Program-made: the position numbers and the translations under genes
In this document: piece by piece, positions 50,448 to 61,387 of the stretch
Layout of the letters: the number at the start of each line of letters is the position of its first letter
How positions within the stretch are numbered: position 1 is the first letter of the stretch
The notes under the pieces: generated by a model
What the model was told of the DNA's origin: nothing
The model's database searches: none
What the model saw: only the letters and a program-made list of their open reading frames with translations
Source of the DNA: Paenibacillus terricola
Lineage (GTDB): Bacteria > Bacillota > Bacilli > Paenibacillales > Paenibacillaceae
DNA length: 64,000 bases
NCBI RefSeq assembly: GCF_014779765.1
Contig: NZ_JACXZA010000002.1
Span: 682,001 to 746,000 of the forward strand
Direction of reading: 5' to 3'

Positions 50448-51262
50448 TGTCGTGAAGGTCCTTTAAAGAAAGTCGTTAGCTCAGCTGCAAAAACTGCCGC
50501 ATTGATCTGCTTCGTATGTCCAAGTCCCTTCTTACTGCTTAGCTGAGCATTGGGAAGAACCTTAGTTAGAGCTTGCGCGGCATGTCGGAGAGAAGCCGGG
50601 CTCTCTGTGCCTTCAAGCACTAGTGTCGGCATCTGGACGGTGCCCCACTGGTCAACGGGCAATGGCTTTCCGTTAATATAGCCATCCAGTAAGGCCGCAT
50701 CATAAGGAAGCGTATGTGCGACTGCCATAAGATTGGACCAAACACTTGGCATCAATCGCATCATTCCAACAACGAAGGAAGGAGCCCCCATCCCTTTGGT
50801 CATGAAATACTTAATCGCTTCTGCTCGGCGATTGTCGGCGATTAGCGTTGTCACATGTTGCCTTAGATCTTGGGGCGGCAAGCGGTCAGCGGAATCAACG
50901 ACAAAAGGTGGCTCGTGCAAAGCCAATTTCGTTATGTTAACCCCGCTTGCTGCCGCATGCAGAGCAAGAACTGCGCCGGATGACAGGCCCCATACCTGCG
51001 CCGAACCGCCTGCTTCTTGGATCATTGCTTCAAGATCTTCGATCTCTCGCTCGATCGCATAGGGTAGATTGTCTCCGCTATCGCCACGACCACGGCGGTC
51101 ATAATAATAGACAGTGAAGTGCTCCGATAATAACGAAGCTAACTTCACCATACTCGTAAATTTACGATAGCTGAACGCGCCCCCGACCAGGATTAGCGCT
51201 GGACCTTGGCCGACTTTATCATAGGCAATCTGGGTGCCGTCTTTCGAGCGTACGGTTTGCAT
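50432..51262 (-). CDS. Alpha/beta-fold hydrolase
   Basis: A 276-residue hydrolase. It has RSKDGTQIAYDKVGQGPALILVGG, YYDRRGRGDSGD, the nucleophile elbow GLSSGAV (Ser ~residue 94) and a C-terminal GLGHTKQ with the catalytic His. An acid residue is expected near LVLEGTES. Unknown substrate. ATG 51262 with AAAGGAGAT upstream. Next to a DUF1801 gene on the same strand. Confidence 0.85.
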   Translation of the reverse strand: MQTVRSKDGTQIAYDKVGQGPALILVGGAFSYRKFTSMVKLASLLSEHFTVYYYDRRGRGDSGDNLPYAIEREIEDLEAMIQEAGGSAQVWGLSSGAVLALHAAASGVNITKLALHEPPFVVDSADRLPPQDLRQHVTTLIADNRRAEAIKYFMTKGMGAPSFVVGMMRLMPSVWSNLMAVAHTLPYDAALLDGYINGKPLPVDQWGTVQMPTLVLEGTESPASLRHAAQALTKVLPNAQLSSKKGLGHTKQINAAVFAAELTTFFKGPSRQNTSS

Positions 51263-51313
51263 GTTAGATCTCCTTTGTATGCCATGAAACCACCCTTGCT
51301 GAGCTCATTCGTT

Positions 51314-51655
51314 CTATAATGTACTTGCAGCTTGCTGGACTAGATCGGTAAGCATGCTCTGGTCGATCTGCTGACCGTTGCGGAACTTGATCGTCTTCCG
51401 CTCAGGCGGACCGTCGAACAGCCCTTTTGGGAGCGTAAGTTCTGTCGCATTAAAGATTGTGAAGCTAACCGCGTCCTTCGAAGTTGAAATGACAGCTGCG
51501 TATTTCTTATTTTTCAGAAAATGTGGTTTGTTGTACTGGATGCGCTCCTGCACGTCGGGAACCGCGTTGTGAACAATTTGACGTAATTGTTGGCACAGAG
51601 TTGCTTGCCAAGGTTCTTTGACCTTCTCCATGTACTCGATAACTTCTTGACTCAT
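51314..51655 (-). CDS. DUF1801 family protein
   Basis: A 113-residue protein with the DUF1801 pattern: VIEYMEKVKEPWQATLCQQLRQIVHNAVPDVQERIQYNKPHF, then KKYAAVISTSKDAVSFTIFN. Related proteins (YdhG-like) bind small ligands or iron; no function can be assigned. It lies between the ECF42-type sigma gene and the hydrolase, all on one strand, with a GAGGGG ribosome binding site. Confidence 0.82.
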   Translation of the reverse strand: MSQEVIEYMEKVKEPWQATLCQQLRQIVHNAVPDVQERIQYNKPHFLKNKKYAAVISTSKDAVSFTIFNATELTLPKGLFDGPPERKTIKFRNGQQIDQSMLTDLVQQAASTL

Positions 51656-51688
51656 ATGTAAAACCCCTCTCGTATTGTGGTTGTGTAA

Positions 51689-52942
51689 TTACACGTCGCA
51701 CTCAACTGCGCGCTTTAATAATAATTCGCGTTCCTTCTCATTGCCTGCCAACTTTGCAGCTTGTTGAAATTCGAAGTGTGCTTCGTTCTTACGGCCTAAC
51801 TTCATTAGAAAGTCGCCGCGCACGCTGGGAAGCAAATGATAGTTCTTCAATGAAGGCTCCTGCATCAAAGAATCGATAACTTCAAGTCCCACTTCAGGAC
51901 CGAATGCCATTGACAATGCGACTGCTCGATTCAGCTCGACGACAGGCGATGGCGCCACTTGGGACAGAGCATCGTATAAGGCTGATATCTTGACCCAATC
52001 CGTCTCCGAGGCTGTGCGGGCGCGAGCATGGCAAGCAGCGATCGAAGCTTGTAACAGATAGTTTCCGAATGTTTTGCCAAGACGTTCAGCCCGCTGAATA
52101 GCTGCAAGCCCCCGCCGAATGAGCAGGTGATCCCACAGCGACCGGTTCTGATCCAGGAGCAGAATGGGTTCTCCGCTCGGACCGACTCTCGCTCTGAATC
52201 TTGACGATTGAATCTCCATCAGTGCCACTAGACCATGAACTTCAGGTTCATATGGCGCAATCTCCGCAAGGATTCTACCAAGACGAAGCGCTTCGCTGCA
52301 CAGCATAGGTCGAATCCAGCTGGCGCCGGAAGAAGCGGAATAACCCTCATTGAACATGAGGTAGATAACCTCAAGCACAGACGACAACCGTTCTGCCAAC
52401 TCAGCCTGCGGCGGTAATTCGAATGGGACATTCGCAGCTGCAAGCGAACGTTTCGCCCGAACGATGCGCTGTGCGATGGTCGGCTCCGGAACGAGAAAGG
52501 CGCTTGCGATTTCTTCTGTCGTCAAGCCGCCAAGCAGTCGGAGCGTAAGCGCAACCCTTGCATCCGTTGACAGAATCGGATGACAAGTCGTGAAGATGAG
52601 CCGAAGCAGATCATCGCCGACAGGATCGTCAAGCGCTTCGTCCCAATCCGGCTCATGTTGACGCTCGATTTCCCAGCCTAGCTCTTCATATTTGCGATCA
52701 CGGAGTTTGAGTCTGCGCATATGATCAATGGCCCGGCGCTTCGCTGTCGTCATCAGCCACGCTCCTGGATTATCGGGTATGCCTGTTTGCGGCCAACGTT
52801 CGAGCGCGATGATAAGCGCATCTTGGGCCAGATCCTCGGCAAGCCCGACATCTCGTACCATGCGTGCCAGGCTAGCGGTAATCTTGGCGGATTCAATTCG
52901 CCAGATCCCATCGATGGCGCGGTGGACGTTAGGTTCATTCAC
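51689..52942 (-). CDS. ECF42-like RNA polymerase sigma factor with C-terminal TPR-type extension
   Basis: A 417-residue sigma factor. Region 2 reads VRDVGLAEDLAQDALIIALERWPQTGIPDNPGAWLMTTAKRRAIDHMRR. Region 4 has LTLRLLGGLTTEEIASAFLVPEPTIAQRIVRAKRSL. The remaining ~230 residues (FNEGYSASSGASWIRPMLCSEALRLGRIL ... VELNRAVALSMAFG) form the helical TPR-like domain typical of the ECF42 group, which seems to replace a separate anti-sigma factor. GTG 52942 overlaps the stop of the DGPF gene (GTGA). Confidence 0.88.
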   Translation of the reverse strand: MNEPNVHRAIDGIWRIESAKITASLARMVRDVGLAEDLAQDALIIALERWPQTGIPDNPGAWLMTTAKRRAIDHMRRLKLRDRKYEELGWEIERQHEPDWDEALDDPVGDDLLRLIFTTCHPILSTDARVALTLRLLGGLTTEEIASAFLVPEPTIAQRIVRAKRSLAAANVPFELPPQAELAERLSSVLEVIYLMFNEGYSASSGASWIRPMLCSEALRLGRILAEIAPYEPEVHGLVALMEIQSSRFRARVGPSGEPILLLDQNRSLWDHLLIRRGLAAIQRAERLGKTFGNYLLQASIAACHARARTASETDWVKISALYDALSQVAPSPVVELNRAVALSMAFGPEVGLEVIDSLMQEPSLKNYHLLPSVRGDFLMKLGRKNEAHFEFQQAAKLAGNEKERELLLKRAVECDV

Positions 52943-53373
52943 GCCCGTGGCTTCCTTGTGAATTGTGCATTCAATTCATCGATTCGGGCGATTGCATCGT
53001 GATCCTGCGTGAGCTCCGATGCCTCGAATATCTGACGCAGCTCAATCTGCCCTTCTCCGAAGCCGTGAGGATCAGGCATCCGCATGGCCCATTCGATCGC
53101 CTCTTCTCTCGATTTCACTTCGATCAGCGTGTACCCTGCAATGATTTCTTTCGCTTCTGTGAAAGGCCCGTCTATCACCTTTGGCTTCCCGCCTGGTACA
53201 GGATATGAGATGCGAATGGCATTCGAAGATGGGTGAAGTCCCTCGGCTGCAACCAATACGCCTGCTCTTGCAAGTTCCTCATTATATCTGCCCATTGCGT
53301 CCAACAGCTCTGGACTCGGCATTACGCCGTTCTCGGAATCTTGGCTTGCTTTGACAATCATCATAAATCTCAT
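52939..53373 (-). CDS. YCII-related/DGPF protein partnered with ECF42-like sigma
   Basis: A 144-residue YCII-superfamily protein. It starts MRFMMIVKASQDSENG, continues VLVAAEGLHPSSNAIRISY and carries the hallmark IDGPFTEAKEIIAGYTLIEVKSREEAIEWA. DGPF proteins are consistently linked with ECF42 sigma factors and may be targets or modulators. ATG 53373 has GGAGGAGAT upstream; the sigma gene start overlaps its stop. Confidence 0.88.
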   Translation of the reverse strand: MRFMMIVKASQDSENGVMPSPELLDAMGRYNEELARAGVLVAAEGLHPSSNAIRISYPVPGGKPKVIDGPFTEAKEIIAGYTLIEVKSREEAIEWAMRMPDPHGFGEGQIELRQIFEASELTQDHDAIARIDELNAQFTRKPRA

Positions 53374-53550
53374 TGTGGATCTCCTCCATTTACTGTTTGT
53401 TCTCTGCTTTCTATAATCACAACGAACGGGAAACGTCGTAATCGACAAGGTGACCCAATTTTTTTCTAAATCTTTTTTTCAACAGATACAATTGGAATAC
53501 CTGCCCAATATTCCGATTACTTTTTTAACCCAATTAATATTATATGTAAT

Positions 53551-53576
53551 AAAAAAAGAGCCGCCTTTAGCGACTC
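53551..53576 (-). terminator. Terminator after the degV-type gene
   Basis: 7-bp stem GAGTCGC / GCGGCTC (one G-U) with eight T on the minus strand, 12 bases after the stop. Confidence 0.8.
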
Positions 53577-53587
53577 TCCCGTGATCC

Positions 53588-54430
53588 TTATTCAAAATAA
53601 TACATAAATCCGATCGCGCCAACTCCGGTATGCGTGCTAATAATAGGGGTCGTATCTTCGATCTTGAATCGATCAAATCCTGTTAGCTCCGCTATCGCTT
53701 CCTTCAGCTTGGCTGCCAGCTCGTCGCCCTCTGCGTGGACGAGACCCACCGAACGGATCGCCTTGCCTTTCACATCATCTGCGAATTGTTTCGCTAAGTG
53801 GGAGATGATTTGGGCACGGCTTCGGACCTTTGCGACCGGATTATATGCGCCGCCTTCAAGAGACGCAATAATCTTGATCTTAAGCAGTGAACCGATCCAA
53901 GCAGCACCTTTGCCGATACGTCCGCCCTTCACCAGGTTGTCCAACGTATCCACCACGACAAACAGCCTTGTCTGTTCGCGAATGACATCTAATCTTGCTA
54001 AGATTTCATCGACCGATTGGCCTTCTTGGGCCATCTTCGAAGCTTCGATTACTTGGAAAGAGAGCGCCTTCGTAATATACCGGGAATCGACAACAGTTAC
54101 TTTCGTGTCCGTCATCTCAGCAGCCATCTTAGCAGAATCTACCGTTCCGCTCATTCCGCCAGTCATATGAATGGAGATGACTTCACTTCCATCGGCTCCA
54201 AGTCGGTCATACATCTCCATAAACGCGCCAACGGATGGCTGGGACGTCTTCGGGAGCTTGTCGGATGCCTTCATTTTTGCAATAAATTCAGTAGGTGTAA
54301 TGTCCACTCGATCTGTAAAGTGCTCCTCGCCGATCGTGATGGTTAACGGGACAACCTCAATTCCGTATTGATGAAGTTCCGTTTCGGACAAATCCACTGT
54401 CGAGTCGGTAACGATCTTGATGCTTCGCAT
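53588..54430 (-). CDS. DegV-family fatty-acid-binding protein
   Basis: A 280-residue DegV protein. It has IKIVTDSTVDLSETELHQYGIEVVPLTITIGEEHFTDRVDI, the lipid-head-binding KTSQPSVGAF, HMTGGMSGT and the C-terminal THTGVGAIGFMYY. In Firmicutes these proteins bind fatty acids for the FakA kinase; fakA is not in the window. ATG 54430 has AGGAG upstream; the longer frame to 54502 is not supported. Confidence 0.9.
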   Translation of the reverse strand: MRSIKIVTDSTVDLSETELHQYGIEVVPLTITIGEEHFTDRVDITPTEFIAKMKASDKLPKTSQPSVGAFMEMYDRLGADGSEVISIHMTGGMSGTVDSAKMAAEMTDTKVTVVDSRYITKALSFQVIEASKMAQEGQSVDEILARLDVIREQTRLFVVVDTLDNLVKGGRIGKGAAWIGSLLKIKIIASLEGGAYNPVAKVRSRAQIISHLAKQFADDVKGKAIRSVGLVHAEGDELAAKLKEAIAELTGFDRFKIEDTTPIISTHTGVGAIGFMYYFE

Positions 54431-54532
54431 AATGTAGGCTCCTGCTTTCGAATGAATTGGGCTTATCCATTCTAATACGCCCTGCCGGCAATTGCGTCTC
54501 AATTTTTTGCGACTTAGGCACTAGGTGAATAT

Positions 54533-55318
54533 TTACAGAACGGCTGCCTTGCCGCCGTCGATATTAACGGCAGTTCCGGTTACGTAAGACGCTGCATCAG
54601 AAGCAAGGAATGCAATGACGTTAGCGGCTTCTTCTGCCCGGCCAATCCGACCGAGCGGAATATCATGCCGTGGATCGGCAGCGAATTCATCCCATGTCAT
54701 GTGGGGAGCGGCTGCCTGCCACATGCGTTCGATTTGATCGCTTCGAATCAATCCGATGCAAACTGCGTTAACACGAATGCCGTCGGATGCGAGATCTTTG
54801 CTCATTGCCTTGGTCAATGCCAGACCAGCCGCTCGGCTGACCGAGGTTGGCAGCGAAGAACCCGAAGGCGTCTTTCCGCCTACGGCTGTAACATTGACGA
54901 TTGCGCCTCCGCCCGCCTGACGCATATAAGGCAGTGCAGACTTGGCGAAATATACGGCGCCAAACAGCTTCAAATTCAAATCGGCCGTCCAAGCTGAGGC
55001 ATCGACGGCTTCGAACGGCTTCGCCGCTGAAGTGCCGGCGTTGTTGATCAAGATGTCGATACCGCCGAATCGCTCGACAATAGCTCCAACAGCTCGCTGG
55101 ACTTCTGTTTCAACGGACACATCGGCTGCGATGATAAGCGGCTGCGTCCCCGTCTTATCTGCAATCCGTTGAGCAGCTTCCTTTAGAGGTCCCTCATTTC
55201 TAGCGATTAGAGCTACCAGGGCACCCTCTGATGCAAGCAGCATGGCCGTTGCGAGGCCGATTCCTTTGCTGCCTCCGGTAATAATGGCACGTTTTCCTTT
55301 GAATCCTAGTTCCATCAT
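54533..55318 (-). CDS. SDR-family protein with altered catalytic Tyr/Lys
   Basis: A 261-residue SDR. The cofactor part is intact (TGGSKGIG at ~residues 16-23, AADVSVETE, NNAGTSA). The active-site segment reads LPTSVSRAA where classical SDRs have YxxxK, so Tyr is replaced by Thr160 and Lys by Arg164; the catalytic Ser position appears to be Thr146. C-terminal TGTAVNIDGGKA is normal. It may be a catalytically different or non-catalytic SDR. ATG 55318 is nine bases from AGGAG. Confidence 0.83.
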   Translation of the reverse strand: MMELGFKGKRAIITGGSKGIGLATAMLLASEGALVALIARNEGPLKEAAQRIADKTGTQPLIIAADVSVETEVQRAVGAIVERFGGIDILINNAGTSAAKPFEAVDASAWTADLNLKLFGAVYFAKSALPYMRQAGGGAIVNVTAVGGKTPSGSSLPTSVSRAAGLALTKAMSKDLASDGIRVNAVCIGLIRSDQIERMWQAAAPHMTWDEFAADPRHDIPLGRIGRAEEAANVIAFLASDAASYVTGTAVNIDGGKAAVL

Positions 55319-55350
55319 GTTCACTAACTCCTTCTTATAAGGTTTCAGAC

Positions 55351-56289
55351 TTACTCAGATCTATGTACGACGGATGCTGCATCTTCTAAACAGTTAAGCA
55401 GGGTTTGGTTAAACAGTAGTTGGTCTTCGATGTAATTGTCTGTGTAACGATTCAACATTCGTACGCCTACAGCATGATACTCCGGAAGCACAATGCAATG
55501 GCAACCCGCGGCTCCCGTAGCGTAATACCAATGTTCCTCGTGATACCAGCCGAATAGCCGCTTACTCGAGCCTTCTTCCGATTGAAGTTGGTCATATAGC
55601 TTGAACACAGCCTCTGGCAGCAGCCTCTGTCCGTTGATAACGCCTTTGTTTAAATGCAGATTACCCCATAAGCCAAGATCTAACGAATTCGTGTACAGAT
55701 TGCGTTCATGTCCTTCATTGGATTCGATTCGTACCGAGGCGTATTTGCCATCCGCTTGATAATCGCAAACCAGATTCTCCTTAGGTGAAGTTACCCATTC
55801 TGTCCGATTCAGCTGCACTGGATTTAGAACGCGATCTGCGATGAGTTCCGCAATCGTAAGTCCCGTGATCGTTTCAATGATTTTCCCCGCCAATTCCTCT
55901 CTTTCGATTCTGCGGTCGCCGAAATATTTGGCACCTGTTTTGGTTGCCAAATCACGCAAGGTAATCTCACCTAATTGTTCTCTTGGGATATCGTTGACAT
56001 ACGGATAAACGGGTGTTTCTAACGGGACATTAGCTTCAACTGCTGCGATTGCGGTTGCTAACCCTACGTAAGTCTTCCTCGTGGAATAAAGATTAAACAT
56101 CGAATCCGAATCAACCAATCTTGCTCCCTTCTTCGAATGGTGAGTACCGTCATACCATTCCAAGACGACTCGATCGTTCTGAATGACAAGCAATGATGCA
56201 GCGGATGCGTTCACGTCGAGCATGGTTTGTTTGGTTTGGTTCAATAATGGACGGAATTGCTCTGAGAGATCTACCTTCGCAATACGCAA
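55351..56289 (-). CDS. Serine hydrolase of the beta-lactamase (class C-like) family
   Basis: A 312-residue cytosolic protein. NLYSTRKTYVGLA gives the SxxK motif (STRK) near residue 98 in the expected place before a helix. PYVNDIPREQLGEITLRDLATKTG is the typical second block, and the C-terminal YYATGAAGCHCIVLPEY corresponds to the KTG/HxG strand. There is no signal peptide, so it is more likely an esterase- or peptidase-like member than a resistance enzyme. Only 31 bases separate it from the SDR gene downstream, so they may be co-transcribed. Confidence 0.8.
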   Translation of the reverse strand: MRIAKVDLSEQFRPLLNQTKQTMLDVNASAASLLVIQNDRVVLEWYDGTHHSKKGARLVDSDSMFNLYSTRKTYVGLATAIAAVEANVPLETPVYPYVNDIPREQLGEITLRDLATKTGAKYFGDRRIEREELAGKIIETITGLTIAELIADRVLNPVQLNRTEWVTSPKENLVCDYQADGKYASVRIESNEGHERNLYTNSLDLGLWGNLHLNKGVINGQRLLPEAVFKLYDQLQSEEGSSKRLFGWYHEEHWYYATGAAGCHCIVLPEYHAVGVRMLNRYTDNYIEDQLLFNQTLLNCLEDAASVVHRSE

Positions 56290-56448
56290 TTAGATTCCAC
56301 CTATCAGCATAATTGTTATAAACAACTCGACTTGCACTAGATTATCCGTAAATTGGGTGCAAAATTAATGCCCTCTTTATATCCTTCAACTTCGATGGAT
56401 TAATGTCAATAACAAGTATTTGTTTGGGATTAATTCCTTAAAGAAGAA

Positions 56449-56474
56449 GAGCCACTCCGATAATGGAGTGACTC
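56449..56474 (-). terminator. Terminator after the GNAT gene
   Basis: Stem GAGTCACTCC / GGAGTGGCTC with one wobble, 6-base loop, TTCTTC following on the minus strand. Confidence 0.75.
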
Positions 56475-56486
56475 CTAAGTTAAGTC

Positions 56487-57074
56487 CTATTCGTCCAGCT
56501 GTTCTGCCCTTTGCATGGCTAAATACTCATCCTTCGTTAGCCCGAACATAATAAAATCCATGTATTGCCCGTTTATATAAACAACCTGTCTGCGTACCCC
56601 CTCTTGTACACATCCTAGCTTCTTCATCATCCTTGCAGAACCTTCATTTCCTTCAAGAACATAGTCATTGAATTTGTTCAGTCTTCGTTCCAGAAAGGCA
56701 TATTTTAAGAGGATTTGCATCGCACTTGTGCCATAACCTTGTCCGCGATGTTTCTTGTCAACGACTATACCGATGCTGAACGTACCGTTTCGCTCATCGA
56801 TGCTGTTTAGGTTGATTCCCCCGATGCTTTCCCCGTTCAAATTCTCTATCATAAACATGATCCGTCTATTGGATGAACCGAAATCAGCAAATTCCGCTGT
56901 AAACTTTTTGGCATCTGAAATTGTAGGCGGCAGTTCAGTCATACATTCGAGTAGGCGACGTGCAGGCGAGTCGAATCCCCCAATGTAGCAGTTTTCCCAA
57001 TCTTCGATCGCAATTGCGCGTAATCTTATTTTGTCATCCTGCCAATAGTATTCGCTGTAATCAATTTCTCTCAT
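56487..57074 (-). CDS. GNAT N-acetyltransferase (RimJ/RimL-like)
   Basis: A 195-residue GNAT of the ribosomal-protein acetyltransferase type. It has KIRLRAIAIEDWENCYIGGFDSPARRLLE, IGIVVDKKHRGQGYGTSAMQILLKYAF (acetyl-CoA loop RGQGYG) and the C-terminal GNEGSARMMKKLGCVQEGVRRQVVYINGQYMD. Substrate unknown. ATG 57074, with AGGAGG upstream; its own terminator follows. Confidence 0.85.
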   Translation of the reverse strand: MREIDYSEYYWQDDKIRLRAIAIEDWENCYIGGFDSPARRLLECMTELPPTISDAKKFTAEFADFGSSNRRIMFMIENLNGESIGGINLNSIDERNGTFSIGIVVDKKHRGQGYGTSAMQILLKYAFLERRLNKFNDYVLEGNEGSARMMKKLGCVQEGVRRQVVYINGQYMDFIMFGLTKDEYLAMQRAEQLDE

Positions 57075-57173
57075 AGGCTACCTCCTGTGCTGCGCAATAG
57101 GTTTGTATATCCCAGCATACAAGAACGGGTAGGCCTGCTATATATAAAGAATGAATATATATAATTGTTACCA

Positions 57174-57221
57174 TAAAAAATCCCAGACTCCTCGCTACAT
57201 ACATAGCTGAAGCCTGGGATT
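57174..57221 (-). terminator. Terminator after the aldose epimerase gene
   Basis: On the minus strand AATCCCAG pairs with CTGGGATT around a longer inner stem, followed by TTTTTTATGG; 14 bases after the stop. Confidence 0.8.
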
Positions 57222-57234
57222 AGAGAGTGTAAGG

Positions 57235-58113
57235 TTACTTCTCGTACGCGATCGTCATTTGAAGGTCAATTGCTTGTCCGGGTTCAACGAGCAGCAGGCC
57301 CTTCTTATTGTTCAGCGCCTCGTTCAGCGCAGTCCACGGTTCGACACATACGAACGGCTTACCTTCCACCGACCAAAGGACCACATAGCGGAACTCATCG
57401 CTGTAGCTCAGGTGAACGCTGCCGCCGCCGTTCTTCAAAGGAAATGCGATTTCCGTTTGCTTCGCATCGAGCAAAGCGGATGATTCGACCATTCCGTTCA
57501 AGTCATACGTTCCGCTGAACGGCTTCTCGATATTGTCGTTATAGTCGAGCAGCTTCGTGGCATCTGAGCGGTAAGCGAGCTTCTTGCTGTCCGTCGCAAA
57601 ATACGGATGGAAACCGGCAACCATCGGCATCTCTTCTTCGGAATGGTTGGCATAATGCTGCTCGATCGTCAGCCTGCCATCCTTAAGCCGATAAGTGAAA
57701 CGCAGCTCGAATGCGAATGGGAACGAAGTTAATGTCTCCTCATCGCTGTGAAGCGTCAGCGTTACATAAGCGCCGTCGTCTGTGCCAGTTGTCTCGACCT
57801 GCCACGGTTTCACGCGTGCGACGCCGTGATTTTTCATTTTATACGTGCTGCCCTTCCATTCATACTCCCCGTTAACGAGCTGACCGCAGATCGGGAACAG
57901 AACTGGAATGCCGCCTCGAATGTTCGCTTGTGGGTTTAAGAACGTTTCCCGATCTAGATAGAGCAGTTCTTGTCCATTCAATTCGCAGTGGATCACGATC
58001 GCACCGCGTTCAGGACAGACGACAACTCGGGATTGCGTCGTTGCATCCGTCAATTCGATCAACGGGAACCCATCAACGGAATTATGTATGGCATAGTTGG
58101 ATTGATTGCTCAT
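57235..58113 (-). CDS. Aldose 1-epimerase family protein
   Basis: A 292-residue beta-sandwich mutarotase-like protein. It has GAIVIHCELNGQELLYLDRETFLNPQANIRGGIPVLFPICGQL, the NHGVAR motif with an active-site His, PMVAGFHPYF with a second His, and VCVEPWTALNEALNN with the base Glu. It resembles the YeaD/YihR branch of sugar-phosphate or aldose epimerases. ATG 58113 has AGGAGG eleven bases upstream; the longer frame to 58161 is less likely. Confidence 0.87.
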   Translation of the reverse strand: MSNQSNYAIHNSVDGFPLIELTDATTQSRVVVCPERGAIVIHCELNGQELLYLDRETFLNPQANIRGGIPVLFPICGQLVNGEYEWKGSTYKMKNHGVARVKPWQVETTGTDDGAYVTLTLHSDEETLTSFPFAFELRFTYRLKDGRLTIEQHYANHSEEEMPMVAGFHPYFATDSKKLAYRSDATKLLDYNDNIEKPFSGTYDLNGMVESSALLDAKQTEIAFPLKNGGGSVHLSYSDEFRYVVLWSVEGKPFVCVEPWTALNEALNNKKGLLLVEPGQAIDLQMTIAYEK

Positions 58114-58332
58114 TGGTATTTGTGCCTCCTGTAGCTGTTCATTCAATAACACAATCCTCATTATACCAATAGTTTGGCGAAAAAGAACATTGTGACGATC
58201 CCTAACTTGTTATTGAAGTACAAAAGATTGCCCATTCAATGGATGATCTCTGATCTCTTCTGTATACCTTCAGAATAATCGTTCACGAAACAGTTTATCG
58301 AGCAATTAATATACAGTTTGTCTTTTCAAATC

Positions 58333-58375
58333 AAAAAGGACACCTCCCTATCGTTACTTGGGGAAAGATGTCCTT
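58333..58375 (-). terminator. Terminator after the large collagen-like gene
   Basis: On the minus strand AAGGACATCTTTCCC pairs imperfectly with GGGAGGTGTCCTT, followed by TTTTGATTT. Located 7 bases after the stop. Confidence 0.75.
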
Positions 58376-58381
58376 AATGGA

Positions 58382-60928
<2,547 letters not shown>

Positions 60929-61044
60929 CTACACAAAAAAAACCTCACGACGGAGGCAGAATGTTATAGGACTCGTCGCTCTAATTTGTATAACGTGCTG
61001 CATGCAAAGCCCATTAGTTCATTCTATGGCGAGTTTTACGAGAG

Positions 61045-61272
61045 CTATGATAATTTCTGTATCTCTTCTTGAAGGTACGCAATTTCACTTTGGCATTTCG
61101 CTAATTTAACCAAATGCTGCTCTCGCAGCGCCTCTCTTGTTTCACCTTCCGGCAAACGATCAATGAGTTTAAGCAGTTGTTTCTCAAAATCCTGCTGCTG
61201 CAGCCGTCGTTGAAGTCGATTTTCCCAAATGATTCTGTTTGTTGACTTTGTATTGTTCCATTTCGGCTTCAT
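61045..61272 (-). CDS. Small conserved-looking coiled-coil protein
   Basis: A 75-residue charged protein with no signal or membrane segment. It is mostly helical (RIIWENRLQRRLQQQDFEKQLLKLIDRLPEGETREALREQHLVKLAKCQSEIAYLQEEI) with heptad-like Leu spacing. I do not recognise a family. ATG 61272 has AGAGGTGAT upstream. CATATGATA lies about 19 bases further upstream on the same strand and resembles a mother-cell (SigK) -10, but I found no well-spaced -35. It sits between spore-associated genes. Confidence 0.65.
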   Translation of the reverse strand: MKPKWNNTKSTNRIIWENRLQRRLQQQDFEKQLLKLIDRLPEGETREALREQHLVKLAKCQSEIAYLQEEIQKLS

Positions 61273-61360
61273 GGCTATCACCTCTTGCCTTATCATATGC
61301 ACGAGTATGAATCGTAACGACACGGTTTATCACAAATCCCATTATCCTGTCACCACATAT

Positions 61361-61385
61361 AAAAAAGCCGCGAAATATCGCGACT
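61361..61385 (-). terminator. Terminator after splB
   Basis: Stem GTCGCGA / TCGCGGC (one wobble) with six T on the minus strand, overlapping the end of the gene region. Confidence 0.8.
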
Positions 61386-61387
61386 AG

